DNA from: Kofleriaceae bacterium
GTDB lineage: Bacteria > Myxococcota_A > Polyangia > Haliangiales > Haliangiaceae
Direction of reading: 5' to 3'
Assembly: GCA_018057825.1 (NCBI GenBank)
Contig: JAGPCY010000003.1
Span: 130,916 to 194,915, forward strand
Length of the DNA: 64,000 bases
Of this stretch, positions 31,125 through 39,997 are shown one piece after another. Each line of letters starts with the position of its first letter. Within the stretch, counting starts at the first letter, position 1. The notes under the pieces were generated by a model. The model had not been told where the DNA came from and did no database searches. It saw only the letters and a list, made by a program, of their open reading frames with translations. The position numbers were made by a program, and so were the translations under genes.

Positions 31125-32561
31125 ATGGGACCGACGCGACGCGACGCGCTCAAAGGCCTGGGCCTGACGCTCGGGGCCGCCACCCTCGGCTGCGGTGGCG
31201 CCGCCACCGGCGGCGAGCCCGACGGCGCCAACCCCGACGCCGCCAACCCCGACGCCGCCAACCCCGACGCCGCGATCGACGCGCCGCCCGACGCCGCGAT
31301 CGACGCCGCCTCGCCCGACGCGCTCCTCGCCGAGCTCGACACCTTCATCGTCGTGATGATGGAGAACCGCTCCTTCGATCACTACCTGGGCGCGCTGCGC
31401 CTGCGCGAGGGGCGGACCGACGTCGACGGCCTGCGCGGCGACGAGACCAACCCGTCGCCGAGCGGCGCCACCGTCGGGATCCACCTGCTCGAGAACTTCA
31501 CGCCCGACGATCCGCCCCACGGCTGGGACGCCTGCCATCGGCAGTGGAACGAGGGCCGCAACGACGGCTTCGTGCGCGAGCACGCTGGCGACTCCCAGGC
31601 CGAGGTCATGGGCTACCACGTCCGCGAGCAGCTCCCGATCACCTACGCGCTGGCCGACGCCGGCGCGACCTGCGATCGGTGGTTCGCGTCGGTGATGGGC
31701 CCGACCTGGCCCAATCGCTTCTACCTCCACGGCGCGACCTCCAACGGCAACCAGGGCAACACGCCGGCCTTCAGCTTCCGCAGCATCTTCGATCAGCTCG
31801 ACGACGCGGGGGTCAGCCACAAGAACTACTTCCACGACGTCGCGTGGGCCACCGGCGGTTACTTCAAGCTGTCGGGCAACGCGCCGATCGAGGACTTCTT
31901 CGACGACGCCGCCGCCGGGCGGCTGCCGCGGTTCTCGCTGATCGATCCGCAGTTCTTCGGCAGCGGCGCCAACGACGACCACCCCGATCACGACGTCCGG
32001 CTCGGCCAGGCGCTCCTGGCCGCGGTGGTGAACGCGGTGGGCGCGTCGCCGCACTGGGAGCGCTGCTTGATCGTCGTCACCTACGACGAGCACGGCGGCT
32101 TCTACGATCACGTCGCGCCGCCGGTCACGATCGATCAGCGCGCAGAGTTCCGCCAGCTCGGCTTCCGGGTGCCGAGCGTGGTGCTCGGTCCGACGGTGCG
32201 CCGCGGCCAGGTGGTGTCGACGACCTTCGAGCACACCAGCGTGATCGCGACCCTGGCCCGGCGGTTCGGGCTGCCGGCGCTCAACGGTCGCGCCGCGGCC
32301 ACCGCCGATCTGTCGGCCTGCCTCGACCCCGCGCGCTACGGCCAGCCGCTGCCGCCGCCGGTGTTGCCGCCGGTGCCGATGACCGCGGCCGCCCGGGCCA
32401 AGGCGGTCGCCGCCACGCCCGATGACAGCCACCCCGAGCTGGCCGCGGCCCTCGACGCGATGGACCTGCCGCCGCACCTCGATCGCCGCCGCGACGCGGG
32501 CGCGGTGACCGCGGCGTTCCTGCGCTGCGCGGCCGCGGTGGGCGCGATCACCGAGGGGTGA
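31125..32561 (+). CDS. Phospholipase C/acid phosphatase family phosphoesterase (Tat lipoprotein)
   Basis: The 478-residue enzyme belongs to the PF04185 phosphoesterase family (phospholipase C, AcpA). A twin-arginine start, PTRRDALKGLGLTLGAATLGC, precedes an imperfect DAANP/DAAIDA linker. Catalytic signatures are VMMENRSFDHYLGALR (nucleophile region), MGPTWPNRFYLHGATSNG, VTYDEHGGFYDHVAPP and FEHTSVIATLARRFGLP. It is predicted to hydrolyse phospholipid or phosphate esters on the cell surface or after release. The 3' end overlaps the 3' end of the convergent LysR gene by 14 bp. Confidence 0.9.
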   Translation: MGPTRRDALKGLGLTLGAATLGCGGAATGGEPDGANPDAANPDAANPDAAIDAPPDAAIDAASPDALLAELDTFIVVMMENRSFDHYLGALRLREGRTDVDGLRGDETNPSPSGATVGIHLLENFTPDDPPHGWDACHRQWNEGRNDGFVREHAGDSQAEVMGYHVREQLPITYALADAGATCDRWFASVMGPTWPNRFYLHGATSNGNQGNTPAFSFRSIFDQLDDAGVSHKNYFHDVAWATGGYFKLSGNAPIEDFFDDAAAGRLPRFSLIDPQFFGSGANDDHPDHDVRLGQALLAAVVNAVGASPHWERCLIVVTYDEHGGFYDHVAPPVTIDQRAEFRQLGFRVPSVVLGPTVRRGQVVSTTFEHTSVIATLARRFGLPALNGRAAATADLSACLDPARYGQPLPPPVLPPVPMTAAARAKAVAATPDDSHPELAAALDAMDLPPHLDRRRDAGAVTAAFLRCAAAVGAITEG

Positions 32562-33507
32562 GCGCGCGCGGCGACGCCCGTGACGACGCTGGCGACGCCG
32601 GCGACGCCGACGGCGCGAACAGCCCGACCGCGAAGTCGAGGACCGCGCGCACGCTGGGCGCCCGGGCGCGCTCGGGCGTGGCCACGGCGTGGATCGGCGG
32701 ACCGGGGCACGCGAAGGGCGCCAGCACCTCGACCAGCCGACCGTCGGCCAGCCCCGGCGCCGCCATGAAGTCCATCACTTGGGCCAGCCCCAGGGCGGCC
32801 ACCGCCGCGGCCAGCACCTGCTCGCCCTGATCGATGCGCAGGTTGCCGCTCGGCTCGACGGCGCGCGGCGCGCCCTCGCCGTCGGCGAACCACCACGGCG
32901 GCGCCTGGCCGGTCGGCCCGACGAAGCGGACGCAGTTGTGGGCCGCGAGGTCGGCGGGGGTGGCCGGGGCCGGCCGCCGCGCGAGGTAAGCCGGGGCCGC
33001 GACCGTGGTCCAGCGCGGCCGCAAGACCAGGCGCGAGCGCAGCCCCGACGGCGTGCGCGCGCCGATCCGCAGCGCGACGTCGACGCCGTCGGCGGGCAGC
33101 CCGGCGACGCGATCGGTCAAGGCCAGGTGGACCCGCAGCTCGGGATAGCGGCCGAGCAGCGCCGGCAGGCCGCGGACCACGGTCGGCCCGAGGACGAACG
33201 AGGTCGACAGGTGGACCTCGCCGCGGGGCACGCCGCGGGCTCCGACCAGGGTCGCGCGCCCGGCCTCGACCGCGCCCACCGCCTCCCGGCACCGCGCGAG
33301 GAAGGCCTGGCCCTCGGGAGTCAGCGCCACCACCCGCGAGGTCCGGCTGAACAGCTTGGCCCCGAGCCGGTCCTCGAGGGCGGCCACCGCCTTCGACACC
33401 GCCGCGGTCGTCTGGCCCAGCGCCTCGGCGGCGCGGCGGAACGACAGCGTGCGGGCGACCTCGACGAAGGGCACGACCCCGGTGAACAGCTCGGCCGGCG
33501 GTGGCAT
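32548..33507 (-). CDS. LysR-family transcriptional regulator
   Basis: The 319-residue protein has an N-terminal winged HTH (about 5-65; VARTLSFRRAAEALGQTTAA, AVSKAVAALEDRLGAKLF). An effector-binding domain at 90-295 has VHLSTSFVLGPTVVRGLP and DGVDVALRIG. The Ala/Ser/Pro-rich tail is unusual. It is divergent from the oxidoreductase gene at 33604, the classic LysR arrangement, and a near-perfect palindrome lies in the shared promoter, 7 bp upstream of this start. It probably represses itself and controls the divergent gene; the effector is unknown. Confidence 0.92.
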   Translation of the reverse strand: MPPPAELFTGVVPFVEVARTLSFRRAAEALGQTTAAVSKAVAALEDRLGAKLFSRTSRVVALTPEGQAFLARCREAVGAVEAGRATLVGARGVPRGEVHLSTSFVLGPTVVRGLPALLGRYPELRVHLALTDRVAGLPADGVDVALRIGARTPSGLRSRLVLRPRWTTVAAPAYLARRPAPATPADLAAHNCVRFVGPTGQAPPWWFADGEGAPRAVEPSGNLRIDQGEQVLAAAVAALGLAQVMDFMAAPGLADGRLVEVLAPFACPGPPIHAVATPERARAPSVRAVLDFAVGLFAPSASPASPASSRASPRALTPR

Positions 33508-33513
33508 CGAGCG

Positions 33514-33536
33514 ATCGTCAACCCTAGGTTAACGAT
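33514..33536. promoter_or_regulatory. Palindrome, probable LysR operator
   Basis: Ten-base arms ATCGTCAACC and GGTTAACGAT (nine of ten paired) flank a 3-bp centre CTA. It includes a T-N11-A type LysR box and lies between the divergent lysR and oxidoreductase genes. Its position next to the lysR start suits autorepression. Confidence 0.6.
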
Positions 33537-33603
33537 GCGTCAAGCCCGAGGCGGTTGAGGCGGCGCCGCGCCGGTCCTACGGTGGCGTCACAAGGAGATC
33601 GCC

Positions 33604-34290
33604 ATGAAGCTCGCCATCCTCGGCACCGGCGTCGTCGGACAGACCCTCGCCGCCAAGCTCGCCACCCTCGGCCACGACGTCGCGCTGGGCACCCGCGACC
33701 CGGCCGCCACCCTGGCCCGGGATCAGCCCGACGGCTTTGGCAACCCGCCGATGTCGGCCTGGGCCGCCGCCCACCCGACGGTCGCGGTGCGCACGCTGGC
33801 CGACGCCGCCGCCCACGGCGAGGTGGTCGTGAACGCCCTCGCCGGCCGGGTCTCGGTCGAGGGCGTGACCGCCGCCGGCGCCGACCACCTGGCCGGCAAG
33901 ATCCTGATCGACGCCTCGAACCCGCTCGACTTCTCGCGCGGGATGCCGCCCAGCCTCACCGTGTGCAACACCGACTCGCTGGCCGAGCAGCTCCAGCGCG
34001 CGCTGCCCAAGACGCGGGTCGTGAAGGCGCTCAACACCGTCAGCGCGCCGCTCATGGTCGATCCGTCGCGCCTGGCCGGCGGCGACCACACGATGTTCGT
34101 CAGCGGCGACGACGCCGACGCGCGCCGCCAGGTCGCGGGCTACCTGCGCGAGTGGTTCGGCTGGCGCGACGTCCTCGAGCTCGGCGACCTGTCGACCGCC
34201 CGCGGCACCGAGATGTACCTGCCCTTGTGGATCCGCACCTGGATGGCGACCGGCTCACCGCTGTTCTCGGTCAAGGTCGTGCGCGGGTAG
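33604..34290 (+). CDS. NADP-dependent oxidoreductase, F420-reductase-like
   Basis: The 228-residue protein has an N-terminal Rossmann motif, MKLAILGTGVVGQTLAAKLA, and HDVALGTRDP resembling NADPH-dependent F420 reductase/ProC-type coenzyme binding. Conserved segments are LIDASNPLDFSRGMPPSL and VVKALNTVSAPLMVDPS. A strong AAGGAG lies 7 bp before the ATG. It is probably regulated by the divergent LysR protein. The substrate is unknown; there is no sign of F420 biosynthesis nearby, so NADP-linked reduction of a small molecule is the safer guess. Confidence 0.82.
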   Translation: MKLAILGTGVVGQTLAAKLATLGHDVALGTRDPAATLARDQPDGFGNPPMSAWAAAHPTVAVRTLADAAAHGEVVVNALAGRVSVEGVTAAGADHLAGKILIDASNPLDFSRGMPPSLTVCNTDSLAEQLQRALPKTRVVKALNTVSAPLMVDPSRLAGGDHTMFVSGDDADARRQVAGYLREWFGWRDVLELGDLSTARGTEMYLPLWIRTWMATGSPLFSVKVVRG

Positions 34291-34600
34291 CGGACGCGGC
34301 GCAGGTAGCGAGCCCAGCGAGGGCAACGCGGCTCGCTCACCGCCTCGCGGTGACCGCCGCGACGGCCGCCGCCTCGCGCTCGTCAGCCGCCGACGCGCAG
34401 TCGCGTCAGTCACCGTGCGACGGTGACCGCGCGATTCCGGACCGACCAACTTCGTCGCTTCTCCACGTCGCGTCGATATCCGGTCGTTACCCGACGATCG
34501 CCTCCGACCCCGACGCGGCCCGACGTCCGCTCGCTTACGGTCGCCGCGCGCGCTGTGCCGGCCCGAGGGGGGACGCGCCGGCGCCGGGAGGTTCGATCTC
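34291..34600. other. Intergenic stretch, no gene seen
   Basis: About 310 bp separate two rightward genes. Reading frames here are short or lack ribosome sites and recognisable residues. The last 15 bp hold GGGAGG before the ATG at 34601. No clear terminator hairpin or repeat was found. Confidence 0.5.
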
Positions 34601-37411
34601 ATGCGACGTCTAGTCCCGCTCGCGCTCGTGCTGTTGTCCTCGTGCGCCGATCCCGCACCCGAGCCGGCCCCGCCGACCGCGGTGCCCTTGACCATCGAGT
34701 TCCGCGGGCCGGGGGACGGCGTGGTCGGCCTCGGCGACGCCGCGGCGAGCTGCGACGGCCCATGCGCGCGCACGATCGCCACCGGCCGCACCGTGACCCT
34801 GGTCGCGGTGGCCCGCCCGGGCTCGACCTTCGTCGGCTGGCGCGGCGGCGGCTGCGCCGGCACCGGCCCGTGCGTCACCACCGTCCTCGACGCCGCGACC
34901 ATCACCGCGGCCTTCATCGGCGACGACGGCATCAACGTCACCCGCGCCGGCACCGGCACCGGCACGGTCACCGACAGCCTGGGCGGCATCGATTGCGGCT
35001 GGGACTGCGACGAGGGCTACTCGCCCGGCACGCCGGTCACCCTGACCGCCTACCCCGATCCCGGCATGATCTTCACCGGCTGGTCGGGCGGCGGCTGCGC
35101 CGGCGCCGAGCCGTGCACGCTCGAGGTCAGCGGCGCCCACGATGTCACCGCCTGGTTCGAGCAACCCGGCGGCGGGCTCGCGCTCCTCACCGTGGTCCGC
35201 ACCGGCAGCGCCAGCGGCGTCGTCACCGCCGACCTCGGCGGCATCGACTGCGGCGGCGACTGCGAGGAGCTGTACCCGGCCGGCCTGGCCGTGACCCTGA
35301 CCGCGACGCCCGACCCCGGCGCGCTGTTCACCGGCTGGTCGGGCGGCGGTTGCGCCGGCACCGCGCCGTGCACGGTGTGGCTCAACCAGGGCGAGGTCGT
35401 GACCGCGCAGTTCGACAGCGACGCACCGACCCTCGCGGTGGCGCGCGACGGCGCCGGCCTGGGCCGCGTCGTCGACGACCTCGGCGGCATCGACTGCGGC
35501 GACGACTGCGATGAGACCTACTGGCCGGGCGCGGTCGTGGTCCTGACCGCCACCGCCGAGCCCGGCTCGGTCTTCGTCGGCTGGTCCGGCGAGGGCTGCA
35601 GCGGCGTCGATCCGTGTGCGGTCTCGGTCACCGCCAGCCACGCGGTGCTCGCCACCTTCGCGCTCGAGCCCTACACCCTCACCGTCGAGCGCAGCGGCCC
35701 CGGCATCGTCGGCTCGTTCCCCGCGGGCATCGACTGCGGCCTCACCTGCAGCGCGCCCTTCGAGCAGAACTCGCTGGTCGTCCTGTTCGCCACCGAGCAC
35801 CCCGACTCGCGCTTCGTCGGCTGGTCGGGCGGCGGCTGCACCGGCACCGCGGACTGCTGGGTGGCCATGGACCAGGCGACCACGGTGACCGCGACCTTCG
35901 TGCCGCGCCACGCCTTGACCGTGACCAAGAGCGGCCCGGGCGCTGGCACCGTGACGTCGGCGCCCGCCGGCATCGCCTGCGGCGCCGACTGCAGCGAGCT
36001 CTACGATCAAGGCACGACCGTGACCCTGACCGCGGTCCAGACCCTCGGCTCGCAGTTCATGGGCTGGAGCGGCGGCGGCTGCACCGGCACCGGCCCGTGC
36101 ACCGTGACGATGTCTGCGGCGCAGTCGGTGAACGCGCTCTTCTTGCAGAGCATCCACGCACTGTCCGTGACCCGCGCCGGCACCGGCGCCGCCACCAGCG
36201 TCGTCACGTCGAACGTCAACAACCCGGGCATCAACTGCGGCACCACCTGCTCGCAGTACTACTACTGGGGCACCACGGTGGCCCTGTACGCTACCCCCGG
36301 CCCCAACGTGACCTTCACCGGCTGGTCGGGCGCCTGCACCGGCACCGGCGCGTGCGTCGTCACCCTCGACGGTGGGCTTGGCCAGGGCAAGGCGGTCACC
36401 GCGAACTTCCGCGCCCACGTGCCGCTGACCGTGATCCGCAACGGCGACGGCGTGGGCACGGTGACCTCGAACCCCTTCGGCATCACCTGCGGCGGCGACT
36501 GCACCGAGCTCTACGACCCGGGCACGGTCGTGACCCTGACCGCGAGCCCCGCCACCGGTAACACCTTCGGTGGCTGGTCGGGCGCGTGCACCGGCACCGC
36601 CACCACCTGCAACGTCACGATCAGCGCGGCCGCGACCGTGTACGCCACGTTCCGGGTCAACAAGTACTGGCTCACCGTCAACCGCGCCGGCGTTGGGCTC
36701 GGCGAGGTGATCTCGAACCCGGGCAGCATCGACTGCCCGGGCTCGTGCAGCCAGAAGTTCGATCACGGCACCACGGTGACCCTGACCGCCTTCGCCTACG
36801 CCGGCTCGACCTTCACCGGCTGGTCGGGCGGTGGCTGCTCGGGTACCGGTACCTGCTCGGTCCTCATGACCGCGGCCCGCACGGTGACCGCGAACTTCAC
36901 GCGGCCGATCCTCACCGTGACCAAGTTCGGCAACGGGACCGGCACCGTGACCTCGAGCCCGGCCGGCATCTCGTGCGGCGGCGACTGCACCGAAGCGGTC
37001 AACGCCGGCACCACCGTGACCCTGACCGCGACCCCGGCCGCCGGCACGCAGTTCATGGGCTGGGTCGGCGGCGGCTGCTCGGGGATGGGCACCTGCACGA
37101 CCACGATCACCGCGTCGACCACCGTGCGCGCGAACTTCTACCTGACGATCCACCAGGTCACGGTGACCAAGACCGGCGGCGGCACCGGCTGGGTCGCGAC
37201 CTCGCCGCTCTCGGGCATCGCCTGCGGCACCGACTGCAGCGAGTACTACTACTACGGCACCTCGGTCACGCTGTACGCCACCCCCGATCCCGGCTCGACG
37301 TTCACCGGCTGGACGGGCGCCTGCACCGGCCTCGGCCCGTGCACGTTCACGATCGTCGGCGCGCCCGGCCAGGCCTACCCGGTCACGGCCAACTTCGCGC
37401 CGTCGTCGTAG
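34601..37411 (+). CDS. Surface lipoprotein with eleven Cys-rich InlB-like repeats
   Basis: The 936-residue lipoprotein has signal LVPLALVLLSSC. From residue 27 to the end it consists of eleven units of about 75-85 residues. Each unit follows the scheme LTVxRxGxGxGxVT...GIxCGxDC...GTxVTLTATPxPGSxFxGWSGGGCxGTGPCxVTxxxxxxVTAxF. This matches divergent InlB B-repeat/bacterial repeat domains (beta-grasp-like). Each unit carries four Cys, so up to 22 disulfides are possible after export. Tyr/Trp-rich variants occur in repeats 7 and 11. Adhesion or a surface structural role is inferred. GGGAGG precedes the ATG by 8 bp. Confidence 0.85.
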   Translation: MRRLVPLALVLLSSCADPAPEPAPPTAVPLTIEFRGPGDGVVGLGDAAASCDGPCARTIATGRTVTLVAVARPGSTFVGWRGGGCAGTGPCVTTVLDAATITAAFIGDDGINVTRAGTGTGTVTDSLGGIDCGWDCDEGYSPGTPVTLTAYPDPGMIFTGWSGGGCAGAEPCTLEVSGAHDVTAWFEQPGGGLALLTVVRTGSASGVVTADLGGIDCGGDCEELYPAGLAVTLTATPDPGALFTGWSGGGCAGTAPCTVWLNQGEVVTAQFDSDAPTLAVARDGAGLGRVVDDLGGIDCGDDCDETYWPGAVVVLTATAEPGSVFVGWSGEGCSGVDPCAVSVTASHAVLATFALEPYTLTVERSGPGIVGSFPAGIDCGLTCSAPFEQNSLVVLFATEHPDSRFVGWSGGGCTGTADCWVAMDQATTVTATFVPRHALTVTKSGPGAGTVTSAPAGIACGADCSELYDQGTTVTLTAVQTLGSQFMGWSGGGCTGTGPCTVTMSAAQSVNALFLQSIHALSVTRAGTGAATSVVTSNVNNPGINCGTTCSQYYYWGTTVALYATPGPNVTFTGWSGACTGTGACVVTLDGGLGQGKAVTANFRAHVPLTVIRNGDGVGTVTSNPFGITCGGDCTELYDPGTVVTLTASPATGNTFGGWSGACTGTATTCNVTISAAATVYATFRVNKYWLTVNRAGVGLGEVISNPGSIDCPGSCSQKFDHGTTVTLTAFAYAGSTFTGWSGGGCSGTGTCSVLMTAARTVTANFTRPILTVTKFGNGTGTVTSSPAGISCGGDCTEAVNAGTTVTLTATPAAGTQFMGWVGGGCSGMGTCTTTITASTTVRANFYLTIHQVTVTKTGGGTGWVATSPLSGIACGTDCSEYYYYGTSVTLYATPDPGSTFTGWTGACTGLGPCTFTIVGAPGQAYPVTANFAPSS

Positions 37412-37436
37412 GCGCGCGGCCGCGCGCTTGGCCGCG

Positions 37437-38315
37437 CTACAGCGTGCTGCGGGCGGCGTTGACCGCGGTGGTCGGCGGTGGCGCCACCGGGGCGGCGAAC
37501 CGCCGCGGGTCCTCGAGGTCGGCGCGCAGGAGCTCGAGGGACTGCGCGGCGTAGTAGCCGTCGCAGATGCGCTCGTCGAGGGTGAAGCGCAGCCGCAAGG
37601 TCGGCCGCACCACCGGCGCGCCGTCGGCGCCGGCGACCGCGCGCGGCCGGACGCCGCCGATCACGCAGAACAGGCTGACCGTGCCGTGCTCGTAGAGGTG
37701 ATGCCACGCGCGATCGATGCCGAGGCTGCCGAGGTTGGCGACGAACACGCTGGCGAACAGCGGATCGTCGGCGATGAGCGACCCTGGCAGGCAGTTCCAG
37801 CGATCGAGCAGGCGCGCCAGGCGGATGAGCGGCGACAAGAGGATGTCGGGCAGGCGCCCGAGCAAGCGCAGCTCGCGATCGACCGGGCGATCGTCGCGGG
37901 TGCGGCCGGCGCCAACCGCGGCGTGGATGCGCGCCGCGGTGTCGGTCAGCGCCTCGTCGGCCACCACCGGCAGCTTGATCGTCTTCATCGCCGCGCCGTC
38001 GGCGAACTCGCGCTTGGCCGCGAACGCGACGCTCGGCTGCCTGCGCTGCCACAGGCGGCGCCCGGCGACGAAGCGATCGAGCTGCGGCCGGGCGAGGAGC
38101 ACCCGGCCGAGCGCAGCGACGACCAGGTGCAGCGGCGTCAGCTTGGGCCCGTCGCCGCGGTTGGCCTCGTCGAGGAACGCGGTGAGCGCGGTCGCGTCGA
38201 CGATCTGCTCGTAGTAGACGACCGCCTCGTTCCGCGTCGGCATGAGCATCGGCATCATGCGCCGCATCGGATCGAGGCCGCGCAGGCGGACGCCATCGGG
38301 CCGCGTGATCAACAT
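37437..38315 (-). CDS. E2-like acyltransferase-fold protein lacking the catalytic His
   Basis: The 292-residue protein resembles the catalytic domain of 2-oxoacid dehydrogenase E2/chloramphenicol acetyltransferase proteins: LTPLHLVVAALGRVLLARPQLDRFVAGRRL, FASVFVANLGSLGID, and a C-terminal LRFTLDERICDGYYAAQ. In true E2 enzymes the last motif is HRxxDG; here the His is Glu. There are no lipoyl or E1/E3-binding domains. It could be an acyltransferase with altered chemistry or a non-catalytic relative. No pyruvate dehydrogenase genes lie nearby. It converges with the repeat lipoprotein gene, 25 bp away. Confidence 0.7.
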   Translation of the reverse strand: MLITRPDGVRLRGLDPMRRMMPMLMPTRNEAVVYYEQIVDATALTAFLDEANRGDGPKLTPLHLVVAALGRVLLARPQLDRFVAGRRLWQRRQPSVAFAAKREFADGAAMKTIKLPVVADEALTDTAARIHAAVGAGRTRDDRPVDRELRLLGRLPDILLSPLIRLARLLDRWNCLPGSLIADDPLFASVFVANLGSLGIDRAWHHLYEHGTVSLFCVIGGVRPRAVAGADGAPVVRPTLRLRFTLDERICDGYYAAQSLELLRADLEDPRRFAAPVAPPPTTAVNAARSTL

Positions 38316-38393
38316 GGCGGCAGTATCACCCGCGGCGGCTGCGGCGCGCGCGGCGCGGGCGCGCGGTCGCGCGCGGCGGTCAGAACCCGCCGA

Positions 38394-38990
38394 TCAGAAC
38401 CAGGTGATCGCGGCGCCCACGCCGACGTTGCGGCCGGCGACGTCGGCCTCGCCGTTGCCGTTGTCGTCGTCGCGGTAGAAGCCGACGCCGACCCGACCCT
38501 GAACGTCGAGGGCGAAGCCGCGGCCGCGCAGGACCTCGACCGCGCCGCCGATCAGGATCGCGCCGACCACCTCGGTCTCGGCCTCGCCCTGGAGACCGGC
38601 GACCTGGTAGCGCAGCCGGGCCTGGGCGCTGCCGACGCCGGCGGTGAAGGTGAAGATCGGCGCCGGCCGCCACTTCACGCCGGCGGTCACGATGTTGTGG
38701 GTGAACGTCCAGTTGTCCTCCGAATGGAACATCGGGAAGACGTCGACGTAGGCGCCCCACGTCGGCGTGAAGAAGTAGTTGGCGTGCAGGTCGATGCCAC
38801 CGGCCTCGGTCACGCCATCGCAGAAATCACCGTTCTCGTTCTCGCAGTTGATCTCGCCACCGTAGATCCCGAAGCCGAGCTCCCAGCCGACGCGGGCCGG
38901 CGGCGGAGGTGGTCCGCCTGCGCTCTGGGCGGCGGCGGTGGTGACGAGGGCGGACAGGGCGAGGGCGGCGCAGGCGAGGGTGCGAGGCAT
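38394..38990 (-). CDS. Outer-membrane beta-barrel protein
   Basis: The 198-residue protein has a signal peptide, LACAALALSALVTTAAAQ, and a short Pro linker. Alternating beta-strand patterns follow (VGWELGFGIYGGEI, HANYFFTPTWGAYVDVFPMF) and the last residue is aromatic (GAAITWF), typical of barrels handled by the BAM complex. CENENGDFC near residue 47 could be a disulfide loop. Its function is unknown; it resembles small OmpA-like or porin-family barrels. I chose the ATG at 38990 at the start of the signal; the frame is open 54 bp further upstream. Confidence 0.75.
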   Translation of the reverse strand: MPRTLACAALALSALVTTAAAQSAGGPPPPPARVGWELGFGIYGGEINCENENGDFCDGVTEAGGIDLHANYFFTPTWGAYVDVFPMFHSEDNWTFTHNIVTAGVKWRPAPIFTFTAGVGSAQARLRYQVAGLQGEAETEVVGAILIGGAVEVLRGRGFALDVQGRVGVGFYRDDDNGNGEADVAGRNVGVGAAITWF

Positions 38991-39152
38991 GATGGGGAGT
39001 ATCGCAAGGACCCGGCCAGCCTGGGGGCGTCGAAGGTTCCCCACCGCGAGGGCTAGCGGGGCGAGATCACACGAGGGCGGGGTCGTGAACCGCGAGTGAC
39101 GTCGTCGCGCACGACAGCAGGTGTGGAGAGATCCGACGGCGCGGGCGGGGGC

Positions 39153-39358
39153 GAGGCCGAGGCCGAGACCGAGGCCGAGACCGAGGCCGAGACCGAGGCC
39201 GACCGAGGCCGAGACCGAGACCGAGACTGAGGCCGAGACCGAGACCGAGACGAGGCCGAGACCGAGGCCGAGACCGAGACCGAGGCCGAGACGAGGCCGA
39301 GACCGAGACCGAGACCGAGACCGAGGCCGAGGCCGAGACCGAGACCGAGGCCGAGGCC
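39153..39358. repeat. Second hexanucleotide array (GAGACC/GAGGCC)
   Basis: About 34 units of the same 6-bp motif as at 28504-28635, with occasional 5- or 7-bp slips. It abuts the stop codon of the collagen-like lipoprotein gene at 39358 and ends about 160 bp from the barrel gene start. The slips argue against a coding role. Confidence 0.9.
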
Positions 39359-39948
39359 TAGCGCCGCAAGACCGTGACCGTCAGCACGCCCTGGATCTGC
39401 GGCGCCGACGCGCTCGAGACGTTGGCGGCGGCCGCCGCGGGGTCGACCGCGATGGCCCGGACCTCGAAGGTGTGGGTGCCGGCGCCGAGCTGGTACGTGC
39501 GCCCGAAGGACCAGTTGGCGATCATCTGGCCGACGGTCGTGGTGTTGGCCGCGACGACGCGGCGCTGGCCGCCCTGGACCGAGGCCACGCCGTCGACGAA
39601 GATCGCGAGGTCGACCACGGAGTACGCGGCGCCGGCGGCGGTGCACTGGAGGCCACCGTTGGTCTCGACCCGCACGAGCGCATTGTCGGGGATCGTGAGC
39701 GTGGTCGTGAGGCCGGGGATCACGGTGAAGCTGGTCGTCGCCGAGGTGACGGTGAGCTGGCCGGTGCCGTAGACCTCGCGGACGTCCTGGCCGGTGGTGC
39801 CGCTGGGCCCAGGCGGACCGACGGGCCCCGTCGCGCCGTTCATCCCGGGGGGTCCCATGTCGCCGGGCGGACCCGACTCTCCGGGATCGCCAGCGGGACC
39901 GGCGCACGCACCGGCGAACAACGCGACCGCGAGCAGGCGACGCACCAT
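39358..39948 (-). CDS. Collagen-like-repeat lipoprotein
   Basis: The 196-residue lipoprotein has signal LLAVALFAGAC. Directly after the Cys come about 12 collagen-type Gly-X-Y triplets (GDPGESGPPGDMGPPG, GPVGPPGPSG). A C-terminal beta-rich domain of about 140 residues follows (GQLTVTSATTSFTVIPGL, RTYQLGAGTHTFEVRAI). This resembles trimeric spore- or surface-type collagen-like proteins, where the globular end nucleates the triple helix. The stop codon is built into the end of the hexanucleotide array. Confidence 0.78.
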   Translation of the reverse strand: MVRRLLAVALFAGACAGPAGDPGESGPPGDMGPPGMNGATGPVGPPGPSGTTGQDVREVYGTGQLTVTSATTSFTVIPGLTTTLTIPDNALVRVETNGGLQCTAAGAAYSVVDLAIFVDGVASVQGGQRRVVAANTTTVGQMIANWSFGRTYQLGAGTHTFEVRAIAVDPAAAAANVSSASAPQIQGVLTVTVLRR

Positions 39949-39997
39949 ACGGCGACCATACGCCGCCGCCGGCAGGGACCGCCACTGGCGCGGCCGG

